Positions 52,784 through 61,525 of a stretch of 64,000 nt of DNA are shown piece by piece. The position numbers and the translations under genes were made by a program. Each line of letters starts with the position of its first letter. Position 1 is the stretch's first letter. Below the pieces are notes generated by a model. The model did no database searches. It was not told where the DNA came from and saw only the letters and a list, made by a program, of their open reading frames with translations. The stretch is taken from the NCBI GenBank assembly GCA_045616665.1, contig JAZLHE010000057.1:1-64000 (forward strand). The letters run 5' to 3'. Source of the stretch: RUG11690 sp045616665. GTDB taxonomy: Bacteria; Bacteroidota; Bacteroidia; Bacteroidales; WCHB1-69.

Positions 52784-54388
52784 ATGAAAAAATTTTTTTT
52801 CTTGTCAATGTTGGCAGTCTTATTGCTTTCTCTGTTGAATGCCGAAGCGCAAGAAAATAGGCGAATAGTATCAGATAAGGCACCAGGTGAAAAAAACTGT
52901 GTTCCGGCACCGGCACCTTTTGGCCCGGTTCCGACACCTGCCCAAGTAGAATGGCAGCGGATGGAGATGAATATGTTCTGCCATTTTGGCCCCAATACTT
53001 TTACGGGTAAGGAATGGGGAGAGGGTACCGAGATTGAAGATGTTTTCAATCCTACGCAACTCAATTGTCATCAATGGGTTGACATTGCCAAAAATGCAGG
53101 TTTTAAAGGTGTCATCATTACGGCAAAGCATCATGACGGCTTTTGCCTTTGGCCTAATCCTGTCAGTAATCATACTGTTAAACAGTCTTCGTGGCGAAAA
53201 GGAAAGGGAGATGTATTGAAAGATTTGTCGGAGGCTTGCCGCCAGAAGGGGATGAAGTTCGGCATTTATATTTCTCCATGGGATAGAAATGCTCCTGCCT
53301 ACGGAACGCCGGCATACAATAAGGTTTTCCTTGCAACGTTGAAGAATGCCTTGTCAAAATACGGACCGGTTTTTGAACAATGGTTTGATGGTGCTTGCGG
53401 TGAAGGTCCTAATGGACGCCGTCAGGAGTATGACTGGCCTGCTTTCAATGCGCAGGTCTATAAACTTCAGCCTGCCGCCATGATTTTTAGTGATGTGGGA
53501 CCCGGTTGCCGTTGGGTCGGCAATGAACAGGGTAGGGCTGGGCAAACGTGTTGGTCACGCCTCGACACTGATGGCTTTGCACCGGGAGCTGATGCCCCTT
53601 CCCAGGATACGCTGACAACGGGTAATTACAATGGTAAATATTGGATTCCGGTTGAAACAGATGTCTCGATCCGTCCCGGTTGGTTTTACCGCAGCACGGA
53701 GCATCCAAAGACTTTGCAGGAATTATTGTCAATCTATTATACCAGTGTAGGTCGCAACTCATTGCTGTTGCTTAATGTCCCTCCTGATGAACGAGGCCTT
53801 ATTGCTGCTGAAGATTCCGCACGGCTTATGGAATTCCGTGCTGCCATTGACAAGATTTTTTCGCATAATCTTGCTGACAATGCTGAATATATCATTGCTT
53901 CTAATGTCAGAGGTACGGAGGCTCGCCAATATGGATATTGGAGAAGCGTACGTAACAGTTATCTTCCTGTTCATGATTATTACAGTGTGAATAATTTGCT
54001 GGATGCAGCATATTGTGATTGGTCAAAAGAAGTTGAATCACTTTATGTCATTGAATTAGATCCATACTATGCATATTGGGCCACCGATGACAGTGTAACG
54101 ACGGCTTGGGTGAAACTGATATTTGATACTGTTCAGACTTTCAATCGAGTGTTGTTGCAGGAATATATCCCCTTGGGACAGCGCGTCGAGAAATTTCATA
54201 TTGATTTTATGAATGAAAACGGTGATTGGGAAACCATAGCAGAGGAAACGACTATCGGGTACAAACGAATCGTACTGCTTCCGACCTGTACTGCTAAGCA
54301 GGTACGCGTTACTATCGATAATGCGCGGGCTTGTCCTGTCTTGAATCGTTTAGGCTTGTTTTATGATGACATATATCAAATAAAATGA
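52784..54388 (+). CDS. Secreted alpha-L-fucosidase (GH29)
   Basis: 534 aa. Start at 52784 chosen from the promoter position and the signal peptide it opens (MKKFFFLSML to about NAEA). The GH29 domain (about 50-370) shows KHHDGFCLW (115-123) and the nucleophile Asp202 in EQWFDGAC. The C-terminal part (about 410-534) is a discoidin-like beta domain for sugar binding. It removes terminal fucose from host or plant glycans. The wider sequence suggests the GH29-B-like branch, but that is a guess. It is followed by an SBF-type transporter gene, with no SusCD pair nearby. Confidence 0.9.
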   Translation: MKKFFFLSMLAVLLLSLLNAEAQENRRIVSDKAPGEKNCVPAPAPFGPVPTPAQVEWQRMEMNMFCHFGPNTFTGKEWGEGTEIEDVFNPTQLNCHQWVDIAKNAGFKGVIITAKHHDGFCLWPNPVSNHTVKQSSWRKGKGDVLKDLSEACRQKGMKFGIYISPWDRNAPAYGTPAYNKVFLATLKNALSKYGPVFEQWFDGACGEGPNGRRQEYDWPAFNAQVYKLQPAAMIFSDVGPGCRWVGNEQGRAGQTCWSRLDTDGFAPGADAPSQDTLTTGNYNGKYWIPVETDVSIRPGWFYRSTEHPKTLQELLSIYYTSVGRNSLLLLNVPPDERGLIAAEDSARLMEFRAAIDKIFSHNLADNAEYIIASNVRGTEARQYGYWRSVRNSYLPVHDYYSVNNLLDAAYCDWSKEVESLYVIELDPYYAYWATDDSVTTAWVKLIFDTVQTFNRVLLQEYIPLGQRVEKFHIDFMNENGDWETIAEETTIGYKRIVLLPTCTAKQVRVTIDNARACPVLNRLGLFYDDIYQIK

Positions 54389-54421
54389 GTAAGTTTGCCG
54401 CCCGAAAAATCAATCTCATAC

Positions 54422-55342
54422 ATGACAAAATATCGTAGTTTCGTACTCCCGTTAGCTATTGTTTTAGGACTGCTGTTCCATCATTTGTGGGCAGCTGTCA
54501 ACTTTTTGGTGCCGTATCTGATTTTTATGATTCTCTTGCTGAATTTTGTCGCGGTGGATGTGAAAAAAATGCGGTTTGGTTGGTTGGATTTTTGGTTGAT
54601 GTTGTTCCAAATCGTGGTGAGTCTGGCGTGTTATCTGCTCTTGAAGTGTTTTCACGTTAATGATATTATTGCCGAAGGAGTTTTGGTCGGGGTTTTGTGC
54701 CCGGTGGCGTCTTCGGTAGTGGTCATCGCCTGTATGTTGGGCGCCAACCGCGAAACTGTGACTACCTATACCATTTGGGGCAATTTGATGGTGGCTGTTG
54801 TTGCTCCTATCTACTTTTCTTTTATAGGAATGCATCAGGATATGCCTTTTTTTGATTCTTTTTTCCTGATCTTGAAAAAGATAAGTCCCGTGATTGTTTT
54901 TCCTTTTTTCCTGGCTTTGCTTCTGCAGTTCTTTTTACCTAAAGTAAATGATTTTATAAGCAGGTATAAGGGACTCTCGTTTTATTTTTGGGCTTGCGCC
55001 TTGTTGCTGGTCTTGGGCCGTACGTTCGATTTTGTCTTTTTGCACGGGAAAGGAAATGAAAGAAGTATTGTTGTGCTGGGTGTCGTTTCAATCGTCTTTT
55101 GTGCTATCCAGTTTGCTTTTGGAAAATGGCTGGGCAGTAAATATGGAGATGCTATGGCCGGAGGACAGCTGCTGGGACAAAAAAATACGGCTTTCGGTAT
55201 TTGGATGTCCAATATGTATCTGAATCCGTTGGCGTCAATTTTTATGGCTTTTTATTCAATCTGGCAGAATGTTTTTAACAGTTGGCAATTATGGCAAAAG
55301 GACCATACTCCAGCTGAAACCAAGACTAATTCAGCCGATTAA
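54422..55342 (+). CDS. SBF-family (bile acid:sodium symporter-like) transporter
   Basis: 306 aa with about nine or ten membrane spans. The ATG at 54422 is preferred to an upstream TTG. Family-like segments are VGVLCPVASSVVVIACMLGANRE and, near the C-terminus, GQLLGQKNTAFGIWMS, where Na+ ligands are expected. The substrate could be an organic anion, sterol or vitamin. It lies 33 nt after the fucosidase gene, probably one transcript. It overlaps the convergent miaA stop by 4 nt. Confidence 0.82.
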   Translation: MTKYRSFVLPLAIVLGLLFHHLWAAVNFLVPYLIFMILLLNFVAVDVKKMRFGWLDFWLMLFQIVVSLACYLLLKCFHVNDIIAEGVLVGVLCPVASSVVVIACMLGANRETVTTYTIWGNLMVAVVAPIYFSFIGMHQDMPFFDSFFLILKKISPVIVFPFFLALLLQFFLPKVNDFISRYKGLSFYFWACALLLVLGRTFDFVFLHGKGNERSIVVLGVVSIVFCAIQFAFGKWLGSKYGDAMAGGQLLGQKNTAFGIWMSNMYLNPLASIFMAFYSIWQNVFNSWQLWQKDHTPAETKTNSAD

Positions 55343-56211
55343 CACAGAATTTCCAAATACTCTCTTTTAAACCAGGTAATCTGACGTTTGGCATAACGTC
55401 GGGTATTGACTTTGATTTTCTCAACGGCTTCATCTAAATTTATTTGATGGTCAAGAAAAGCAAAAAGTTCTTTGTAACCAACAGTATTTAACGAATTTAG
55501 ATGTTTGTAAGGATAAAGAGACCTGGCTTCGTCCAATAAGCCTTGTTCCATCATCTGATCCACTCTGCGGTTGATGCGGTCAAACAGAATTTCGCGTGGA
55601 CGGTTCAGATAATATTTCTGAATGTCAAAATTGCGCTTTTTGGATGCTTGAGTGAGCCATTCAGAATAAGGTTTTCCTGTTTGCAGGGAAACTTCTAATG
55701 CCCGCATCATTCGCTTGTGGTTGGCAAGGTCGTTCTTCTCGCAAAAAGCAGGATCCAATCGCCGTAATCGCATTCGTAATGCTTCAATTCCTTCTTTTTC
55801 GTATAACTCAATCACTTGTTGACGAATGTCTAAATCCGGGTCAGGGAGATCGTCAATGCCTTTGCAGACAGCATCAAGATATAAACCGCTGCCGCCGGTC
55901 ATAATCACGATGTTGTTTTGTGAAAAAAGGGTTGGAAGTAGCTTTAAAACATCTTGCTCAAACTTGGAAACACTGTAGTAATCGTTAATGGATAGGTGCC
56001 CGACAAAATAATGCGGTGCTGCTGCCAATTCTTCTTCCGTGGGAAAAGAAGTGCCGATTCGCATCTCTTTGTAAAATTGACGTGAATCGGCAGATATAAT
56101 GCTTGTTTTGTATTCTTTTGCTATTTCAATGGCATAACTCGTTTTTCCTACGGCAGTAGGTCCACCAATGACTATGAGCGTTGGCTTGTTAATAGCTTCC
56201 AAATTCATCAA
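55339..56211 (-). CDS. miaA: tRNA dimethylallyltransferase
   Basis: 290 aa. P-loop GPTAVGKT (about 17-24), SADSRQFYKEM, TGGSGLYLDAV and the C-terminal RRYAKRQITWFKRE. It isopentenylates A37 of tRNAs reading UNN codons. Its start overlaps the PRiA4b-ORF3-like gene by 23 nt, so it is probably translated from the same message. Confidence 0.95.
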   Translation of the reverse strand: MMNLEAINKPTLIVIGGPTAVGKTSYAIEIAKEYKTSIISADSRQFYKEMRIGTSFPTEEELAAAPHYFVGHLSINDYYSVSKFEQDVLKLLPTLFSQNNIVIMTGGSGLYLDAVCKGIDDLPDPDLDIRQQVIELYEKEGIEALRMRLRRLDPAFCEKNDLANHKRMMRALEVSLQTGKPYSEWLTQASKKRNFDIQKYYLNRPREILFDRINRRVDQMMEQGLLDEARSLYPYKHLNSLNTVGYKELFAFLDHQINLDEAVEKIKVNTRRYAKRQITWFKREYLEILC

Positions 56212-56785
56212 TGCTTCCTAAATCAAGTTGGTCTTCTTCGTTAAAACCGTCTTCAAATTCATCAAATAAATCATCATTGTTGAGGTCTTCCAAAAGTTCA
56301 TCAGGATCAGGAAGATGACCGTTCTTTATGGATTTTGGCAGCTCTTGCTCTTTATGCGTACAACGCGGATAAACCGTGTCGTCATCTGCCTTGGCCACTT
56401 TCATCAATTCGATATAGAAAACTTTCGGGTTCAGAAAATCATACTCATAAAGAATATGTTGGTGAGGATCTGAAATCATTTTGTTCAGTATGCTATCCTT
56501 CATGATGAATTTCGGAAGATGCGTTTTGGTAGCGTAGCCGTCTTCTTCATCATATTCCGGAGTATCTGCAACTTCATCATCCTTCATATCAATCAAGGTG
56601 ATTTCATTTTGCTTGTTCCATTTGGAATCACAAAGTGAGAAGGATGCTAATTCATTGCCTTCCAATCCAATAGACTGATACAGAATTTGATGGAGCGATT
56701 CAAAATTGTCGTTGGATAAAATTTCAATATCACGAACGAAATCCTCAACCTCGTCAAAATAAACTCTGAACTTATAATAAAACAT
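56189..56785 (-). CDS. PRiA4b ORF3-like protein
   Basis: 198 aa. It starts with FYYKFRVYFDEVEDFVRDIEI and contains SLHQILYQSIG, ITLIDMKDD and ILYEYDFLNPK, matching the plasmid pRiA4b ORF-3-like fold. The last 45 residues are an acidic D/E/L tail. The family was first seen on mobile elements, but in Bacteroidota chromosomes it is a stable neighbour of miaA (recalled). Function unknown. Confidence 0.82.
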   Translation of the reverse strand: MFYYKFRVYFDEVEDFVRDIEILSNDNFESLHQILYQSIGLEGNELASFSLCDSKWNKQNEITLIDMKDDEVADTPEYDEEDGYATKTHLPKFIMKDSILNKMISDPHQHILYEYDFLNPKVFYIELMKVAKADDDTVYPRCTHKEQELPKSIKNGHLPDPDELLEDLNNDDLFDEFEDGFNEEDQLDLGSIDEFGSY

Positions 56786-56803
56786 GACGAATTTTTTTTA
56801 GGG

Positions 56804-57520
56804 TTATTCCATAATCATATTGTGGAAAACGTTGGTGACGTCTTCGTCTTCTTCAATTTTTTCCAACAATTTTTCAACTTCTTCTTGTTCTTCAGGAGCC
56901 AATTTCTTCATATCGTTTGGAATTCTTTCAAATTTGAATTCCTTGATTTCAAACTTGTTGTCTTCCAAATATTTCTGAATCGGTCCAAAGTTCTGGAATT
57001 CGGCATAGATTACGATTTCGTCCTCGTCCTCAAATAATTCGTCAATACCGTAATCAATGAGTTCCAACTCCAATTCTTCCAAATTGACATCGTCTTTTTT
57101 TACAACGGTAAAACGGCATTTTCTGTCAAAAAGGAAATCCAACATACCTGAAGTACCCAAAGCACCACCCAATTTGTTGAAATAACTTCTGATATTGGCA
57201 ACCGTACGCATGTGGTTATCTGTTGCGGTTTCAATATAAATGGCGATGCCGTGAGGTCCGTAACCTTCGTAAAATACTTCCTTGTAATCGCTTGTGTCTT
57301 TTTCAAGGGCTTTTTTTATGGCTCTTTCCACATTTTCCTTAGGCATGTTTTCTGACTTGGCATTCTGCATCAGAAGACGAAGCCTCGGATTCATACCAGG
57401 GTCAGGTCCGCCAGCCTTAACGGCCATTGTGATTTCTTTTCCCAGTCGGGTAAAGGTTCTTGCCATATTACCCCAACGTTTAAATTTTCTTGCTTTTCTA
57501 AATTCAAATGCTCTTCCCAT
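56804..57520 (-). CDS. yebC: YebC/PmpR-family regulator
   Basis: 238 aa. Start at 57520 (MGRAFEFRKARK) is the conserved N-terminus. RLGKEITMAVKAGG, NMPKENVERAIKKA and YEGYGPHGIA are typical. YebC proteins bind nucleic acid and, in recent work, help translation through difficult motifs; a transcription-factor role is the older view. It precedes the PRiA4b-ORF3-like gene by 18 nt and divergently faces perR. Confidence 0.94.
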   Translation of the reverse strand: MGRAFEFRKARKFKRWGNMARTFTRLGKEITMAVKAGGPDPGMNPRLRLLMQNAKSENMPKENVERAIKKALEKDTSDYKEVFYEGYGPHGIAIYIETATDNHMRTVANIRSYFNKLGGALGTSGMLDFLFDRKCRFTVVKKDDVNLEELELELIDYGIDELFEDEDEIVIYAEFQNFGPIQKYLEDNKFEIKEFKFERIPNDMKKLAPEEQEEVEKLLEKIEEDEDVTNVFHNMIME

Positions 57521-57564
57521 AGTATGTATTTTTTGGAAATTATACTTTATATTTTTTTGAGCTG

Positions 57565-57572
57565 CAAATATA
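57565..57572 (-). promoter_or_regulatory. Promoter -7 element of yebC
   Basis: Minus-strand TATATTTG, 45 nt before the yebC ATG. Confidence 0.6.
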
Positions 57573-57728
57573 CAAATTTTTCCCACAAAATTTTTGGAAA
57601 ATTTTCATGCAGGATGAAATTTCAAAATTTGCCGCTCATGAAGAATCTTTTATGGCAACTGATGTGAAATTTTTTCCAAAAAAAAATTATTTTTATCGTT
57701 AGTGATTTTTTTATTTGAAAATAATTCG

Positions 57729-57736
57729 TATCTTTG
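57729..57736 (+). promoter_or_regulatory. Promoter -7 element of perR-rubrerythrin
   Basis: TATCTTTG, 32 nt before the ATG at 57768. Confidence 0.6.
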
Positions 57737-57767
57737 CAATGAATTTAAATTTGTAATCAATACAAAA

Positions 57768-58196
57768 ATGAGAAAGGGAAAAACTATTCCGCAGTATCTT
57801 GAGAAATTCGGCATCAGGCCCTCTGTGCAAAGAATTGCGATAGCTGAGTACCTTATGAAATATCGAACTCATCCTACCGCTGATGAGATTTTTGCGGCGC
57901 TTTCTTCGCAAATACCTACATTGTCAAAGACTACCGTGTATAATACCTTGAAAATATTCGCCGAGAGTGGGGTGGCTACTATGCTCGTTATTGATGAGAA
58001 AAATATTCGTTTTGATGGGGAAACTAAACAACACGCTCATCTGAAATGCAAAAAATGCGGTAAGATAATGGATGTGATGGACTGTCGTTTGCCAAGATAC
58101 CGGCGAAAGGATTTTTTCGTGCTTGAAACGCAGGTGTTTTTTCTCGGTTTTTGTGAAGATTGTATGTCAAGTATAAGTCAAAATATCAATAACTAA
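57768..58196 (+). CDS. perR: Fur-family peroxide regulator PerR
   Basis: 142 aa. The start at 57768 (MRKGKTIPQYLE) follows the promoter. The winged helix includes THPTADEIF with the PerR His; the sensing block IRFDGETKQHAHLKC keeps the Asp that distinguishes PerR from Fur (as in B. subtilis RFD). Zinc CxxC pairs are CKKC and CEDC. Iron-catalysed His oxidation by H2O2 should release it from DNA. It is followed 28 nt later by a rubrerythrin gene, its expected target. Confidence 0.9.
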   Translation: MRKGKTIPQYLEKFGIRPSVQRIAIAEYLMKYRTHPTADEIFAALSSQIPTLSKTTVYNTLKIFAESGVATMLVIDEKNIRFDGETKQHAHLKCKKCGKIMDVMDCRLPRYRRKDFFVLETQVFFLGFCEDCMSSISQNINN

Positions 58197-58224
58197 ATTT
58201 ATCATTAACTTAAAATCAAAAAAA

Positions 58225-58773
58225 ATGAAGAAAAAATTTGTATGCCCTATTTGCGGCTATGTTCACGAAGGAACTGAAGCTCCTGAAAGATGTCCTCAAT
58301 GTAAACAAATTGTTGAATGGAAAGTATTGGATAACGAAGCTGGTTTAAATTTCGTTACTGAACACGTTATCGGCATCGCTAAAGATACTGATGACCAAAT
58401 GAAGAAAGATTTGAATGCTCATTTTATGGGTGAAGCTACCGAAGTGGGTATGTATTTGGCAATGAGTCGTCAAGCTGATCGTGAAGGTTATCCGGAAATT
58501 GCGGAAGCCTTCAAACGCTATGCTTTCGAAGAAGCTGAACATTGCGCTAAATTTGCCGAATTATTGGGTGAAGTGGTTTGGGATACCAAAACCAATCTCG
58601 AAAAACGTATGGTGGCAGAATGTGGCGCTTGCGAAGACAAAATGCGCATTGCTAAACGTGCCAAAGATTTAAATTTAGATGCTATTCACGATACCGTTCA
58701 TGAAATGGCTAAGGATGAAGCACGTCACGGAAAAGGTTTCGAAGGCCTTTTCAACCGTTATTTCAAGAAATAG
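58225..58773 (+). CDS. Reverse rubrerythrin
   Basis: 182 aa. The rubredoxin-like Fe site is at the N-terminus (CPICGY and CPQCKQ, about 6-24), ahead of the diiron ferritin-like four-helix domain (EATEVGMY, EEAEHCAKF, EMAKDEARHG). This order is that of reverse rubrerythrins, as in Clostridium, rather than the classical C-terminal rubredoxin. It reduces hydrogen peroxide to water with electrons from NADH via a reductase. It is downstream of perR in one unit and ends at a strong terminator. Confidence 0.93.
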   Translation: MKKKFVCPICGYVHEGTEAPERCPQCKQIVEWKVLDNEAGLNFVTEHVIGIAKDTDDQMKKDLNAHFMGEATEVGMYLAMSRQADREGYPEIAEAFKRYAFEEAEHCAKFAELLGEVVWDTKTNLEKRMVAECGACEDKMRIAKRAKDLNLDAIHDTVHEMAKDEARHGKGFEGLFNRYFKK

Positions 58774-58795
58774 TCTTTGCTTTTCTGAATATGAA

Positions 58796-58827
58796 AACGG
58801 GACACCTGCTGGAGCCCCGTTTTTTTA
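58796..58827. terminator. Bidirectional terminator between rubrerythrin and pgk
   Basis: AACGGG (58796-58801) pairs with CCCGTT (58816-58821), followed by seven T. The left arm is preceded by only a few A, so it works best for the rubrerythrin gene. Confidence 0.75.
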
Positions 58828-58839
58828 TGCTTGAATTGA

Positions 58840-60036
58840 TTATTCGTCTTCGTTTAGCACTTTAATGCCTGGAAGGGCTTTCCCTTCGAGATATTCCAAC
58901 ATAGCGCCGCCACCAGTGCTGATGTAGGAAATGTAATCGTTCAAATCAAATTTTGTGATAGCCGCAATAGAATCACCACCTCCGATAAGAGAATAGGCAC
59001 CAGAAATGGTCGTTGTGGCAACGGTCAAAGCGATGGCGTGGGTGCCGTTTGAAAAACGCTTCATTTCAAAAACGCCCAACGGACCATTCCATAAAATGGT
59101 TCTTGAATTTTTGATAATGTCGGCAAACATTCGGATGGTTTTGGGACCAATGTCCATTCCTTCCCAACCATCTGGAATATGGTTTTGTGTGGTCGTATAA
59201 GTGTTTGCGTCTTCAGCATATTTGTCTGCACAAATATTGTCAATCGGCAGATACAGGTTGATGCCTCTTAAGTGTGCTTTTTTAACAATTTCTTTGGCGA
59301 CGGGAACCATTTCGGGTTCAAATAAAGAATTGCCAATTTTAACACCAAGGGCATTCAAAAAAGTATAAGCCATTCCGCCACCAATAATCAAGTTGTCAAC
59401 TTTATCTAATAAATTGTTCAGGATATTGAGTTTGCTTGACACTTTTGAACCACCGATAATGGCAGTAAAAGGTGTAATAGGATTTTGAAGTACGTGGTCA
59501 AGATTGGCTGCTTCATTATATAGTAAATAGCCGGCATAACTCTTGCCAGGAAAACATTTGACGATGGTGGCAGTGGAAGCGTGCTCGCGGTGGGCAGTGC
59601 CAAAAGCATCGTTGACATAGCAATCGCCAAGACTGGCAATGGCTTTGGCAAATTCCATATCACCTTTTTCTTCTTCCGCGTGAAAACGCAGGTTTTCTAA
59701 TAAGCCAATATCTCCGGGTTTCATAGAGGCAATCCTGTTTTTGGTTTCAGGATCTAAAACATCTCCTAAGAAAATAACGGTTTGACCTAAAATTTCAGAA
59801 GCTTTGCCTACAATGTGCTTAAGCGAAAATTTGTCGTTGACTTCGCCTTTCGGACGACCAAGGTGGGACATCAAAATGGCAATGCCGTCTTCTTCGGTAA
59901 TGGTATTGATGGTTTCTTTTGTCCTTTCAATACGGGTTGTGTCGGTAACTTCAAATTGTTCGTTCAAGGGAACATTGTAATCTACACGGATTAAAACCTT
60001 TTTCCCATTAAAGTTGGTTTGGTCAATTGATTTCAT
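58840..60036 (-). CDS. pgk: Phosphoglycerate kinase
   Basis: 398 aa, normal length. The N-terminal RVDYNVPL, SHLGRPKGEV and GGSKVSSK motifs are present. The C-terminal nucleotide loop reads LIGGGDSIAA. It makes ATP from 1,3-bisphosphoglycerate in glycolysis. No GAPDH or other glycolytic gene is adjacent, and no clear promoter was seen in the 38 nt after the Fe-S protein gene, so it may be read from that gene. Confidence 0.96.
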   Translation of the reverse strand: MKSIDQTNFNGKKVLIRVDYNVPLNEQFEVTDTTRIERTKETINTITEEDGIAILMSHLGRPKGEVNDKFSLKHIVGKASEILGQTVIFLGDVLDPETKNRIASMKPGDIGLLENLRFHAEEEKGDMEFAKAIASLGDCYVNDAFGTAHREHASTATIVKCFPGKSYAGYLLYNEAANLDHVLQNPITPFTAIIGGSKVSSKLNILNNLLDKVDNLIIGGGMAYTFLNALGVKIGNSLFEPEMVPVAKEIVKKAHLRGINLYLPIDNICADKYAEDANTYTTTQNHIPDGWEGMDIGPKTIRMFADIIKNSRTILWNGPLGVFEMKRFSNGTHAIALTVATTTISGAYSLIGGGDSIAAITKFDLNDYISYISTGGGAMLEYLEGKALPGIKVLNEDE

Positions 60037-60074
60037 AACTATTCGTATTAAATTTTTACTATAATAATCAAATG

Positions 60075-61376
60075 TTATTTTTTGTCTATAATTAATGCGT
60101 CTGCCACGACTTCTGCCACAGATTTGATTTCCACATTGAGTTTGTAGTGGTGATTGATTTGGATAAGCTGGTCAACGCAGTTGTGACAAGGAGTGATGAC
60201 GACGTTGGCGCCGGTAGCTTTAATTTGTTCGGCCTTGATTTCTCCGACTTTGAGTCTTCGGTCGTTATACTCACTCATAGCCAACATTCCGCCGCCGCCG
60301 CCGCAACAGAAATTGTCGTTTCCGTATGGATTCATCTCAATCAGTTCTGGAATCACGCTTTTGACGACATAGCGCAGCGAATGGAATAATCCGCCATTAC
60401 GTGTGATGTTGCAGGGGTCGTGAATGGTGTATTTTTTTGTGTTAAGATTTTTATCTACTTTGATAATACCTTTTTTTAAGTATTCTTCAATGAGCTCAAC
60501 CAGGGTAATCATCTTAAAATCAGGATGTTGTTGTAAGTAGTTGGGTGCTTCCCAACGAAGTGCGCGCGATCCGTGTCCGCATTCGCCCAAAACCAAAGTC
60601 TTGCAACCCAATTTCTCCATTTCGTTGAACATATTTTTCGCAATTTGAGTCGCTTCCTGATCATTCCCGGAAAAATAGCCATAGTTTGTTACATCATACA
60701 TCTTTGAAGATAAGGTCCAGTTGGCTTTGGCTGCGTATAAAATCTTGGCGGCAGCAGCAATAGAAAGCGGGAAAAATTTAGGTTCGCGGGGATTGAGCGT
60801 GTAAAGCATTTCCTTCCCGCTTTCATTCAATGGAATTTTCGCATTCTCGTCCTCTACATCATCTTGCAAATCTTCTTCCATCCATTGGATGGTGTCAACA
60901 TATTCTTCCTCCGGAATGCCCATATTATTGCCTGTGTTAATGGCTGCATCAACAGTGGCTTGCAAGGTCTTGGGAACATAGCCCATAGCTGCCAGCATCC
61001 TGCGACCTGTGCGGACAATAAAGGGAATGTCAACGCCAATGGAACAATGTTTGACACAACGTCCACACATCGTACAAGCTCCATATAACGAATCGACCAT
61101 TTCTTCAATCATCTTGTCGTCCAAATCTCTCGCATTGACCAGAGCCGGTGCGGTTTTCCCGATGAAAGTACAGTATCTGCGGTAAATGGAAGCAACGAGA
61201 TCAACTTTTTTCCCGGGAATGAATTTGGGATCATTAAAAGTTTTGTAGAACATACAGCTTGTTCCGCATAAACCACAGTGAACACAAGCATTAAGATGTG
61301 TAACTAATTTGCTATCAACCTTCGGTGATAAAAATTTTTTTGCTATTTGTATATTATTTGGGTCAATAGTATTCAT
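60075..61376 (-). CDS. CCG-domain Fe-S oxidoreductase (HdrD/TmcB-like)
   Basis: 433 aa. Start at 61376 (MNTIDPNNIQIAKKF) follows the promoter. Two 4Fe-4S motifs: CVHCGLCGTSC (about 32-42, then further) and CTMCGRCVKHC (near 101). Two CCG-type half-sites follow: GECGHGSRALRW with HDPCNITRNG, and FCCGGGGG with TPCHNCVDQL. Such proteins (HdrD, TmcB, HmcF, GlpC/LldE relatives) pass electrons between a quinone or thiol pair and another subunit. No membrane or flavin partner is adjacent, so the electron source is unknown. Confidence 0.85.
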   Translation of the reverse strand: MNTIDPNNIQIAKKFLSPKVDSKLVTHLNACVHCGLCGTSCMFYKTFNDPKFIPGKKVDLVASIYRRYCTFIGKTAPALVNARDLDDKMIEEMVDSLYGACTMCGRCVKHCSIGVDIPFIVRTGRRMLAAMGYVPKTLQATVDAAINTGNNMGIPEEEYVDTIQWMEEDLQDDVEDENAKIPLNESGKEMLYTLNPREPKFFPLSIAAAAKILYAAKANWTLSSKMYDVTNYGYFSGNDQEATQIAKNMFNEMEKLGCKTLVLGECGHGSRALRWEAPNYLQQHPDFKMITLVELIEEYLKKGIIKVDKNLNTKKYTIHDPCNITRNGGLFHSLRYVVKSVIPELIEMNPYGNDNFCCGGGGGMLAMSEYNDRRLKVGEIKAEQIKATGANVVITPCHNCVDQLIQINHHYKLNVEIKSVAEVVADALIIDKK

Positions 61377-61393
61377 AAATGAATATTTTTTTG

Positions 61394-61401
61394 CAAAGAT
61401 A
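61394..61401 (-). promoter_or_regulatory. Promoter -7 element of the CCG-domain gene
   Basis: Minus-strand TATCTTTG, 18 nt before the ATG. Confidence 0.6.
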
Positions 61402-61440
61402 ACTAAAACTTTGATATTATGCAAATAATATCTTTGAAAT

Positions 61441-61472
61441 AAAAAAACGCCGTCGAAATGTCGGCGGCGTTT
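61441..61472 (-). terminator. Terminator of the coiled-coil membrane protein gene
   Basis: On the minus strand AACGCCGCCGA pairs with TCGACGGCGTT (61446-61472) and is followed by a T-run (61441-61445). Confidence 0.88.
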
Positions 61473-61525
61473 CTATGAGAGAGAAGAAATTTTTTATAAA
61501 AGTGAATCTTCAAAGTCTGAAAGCT

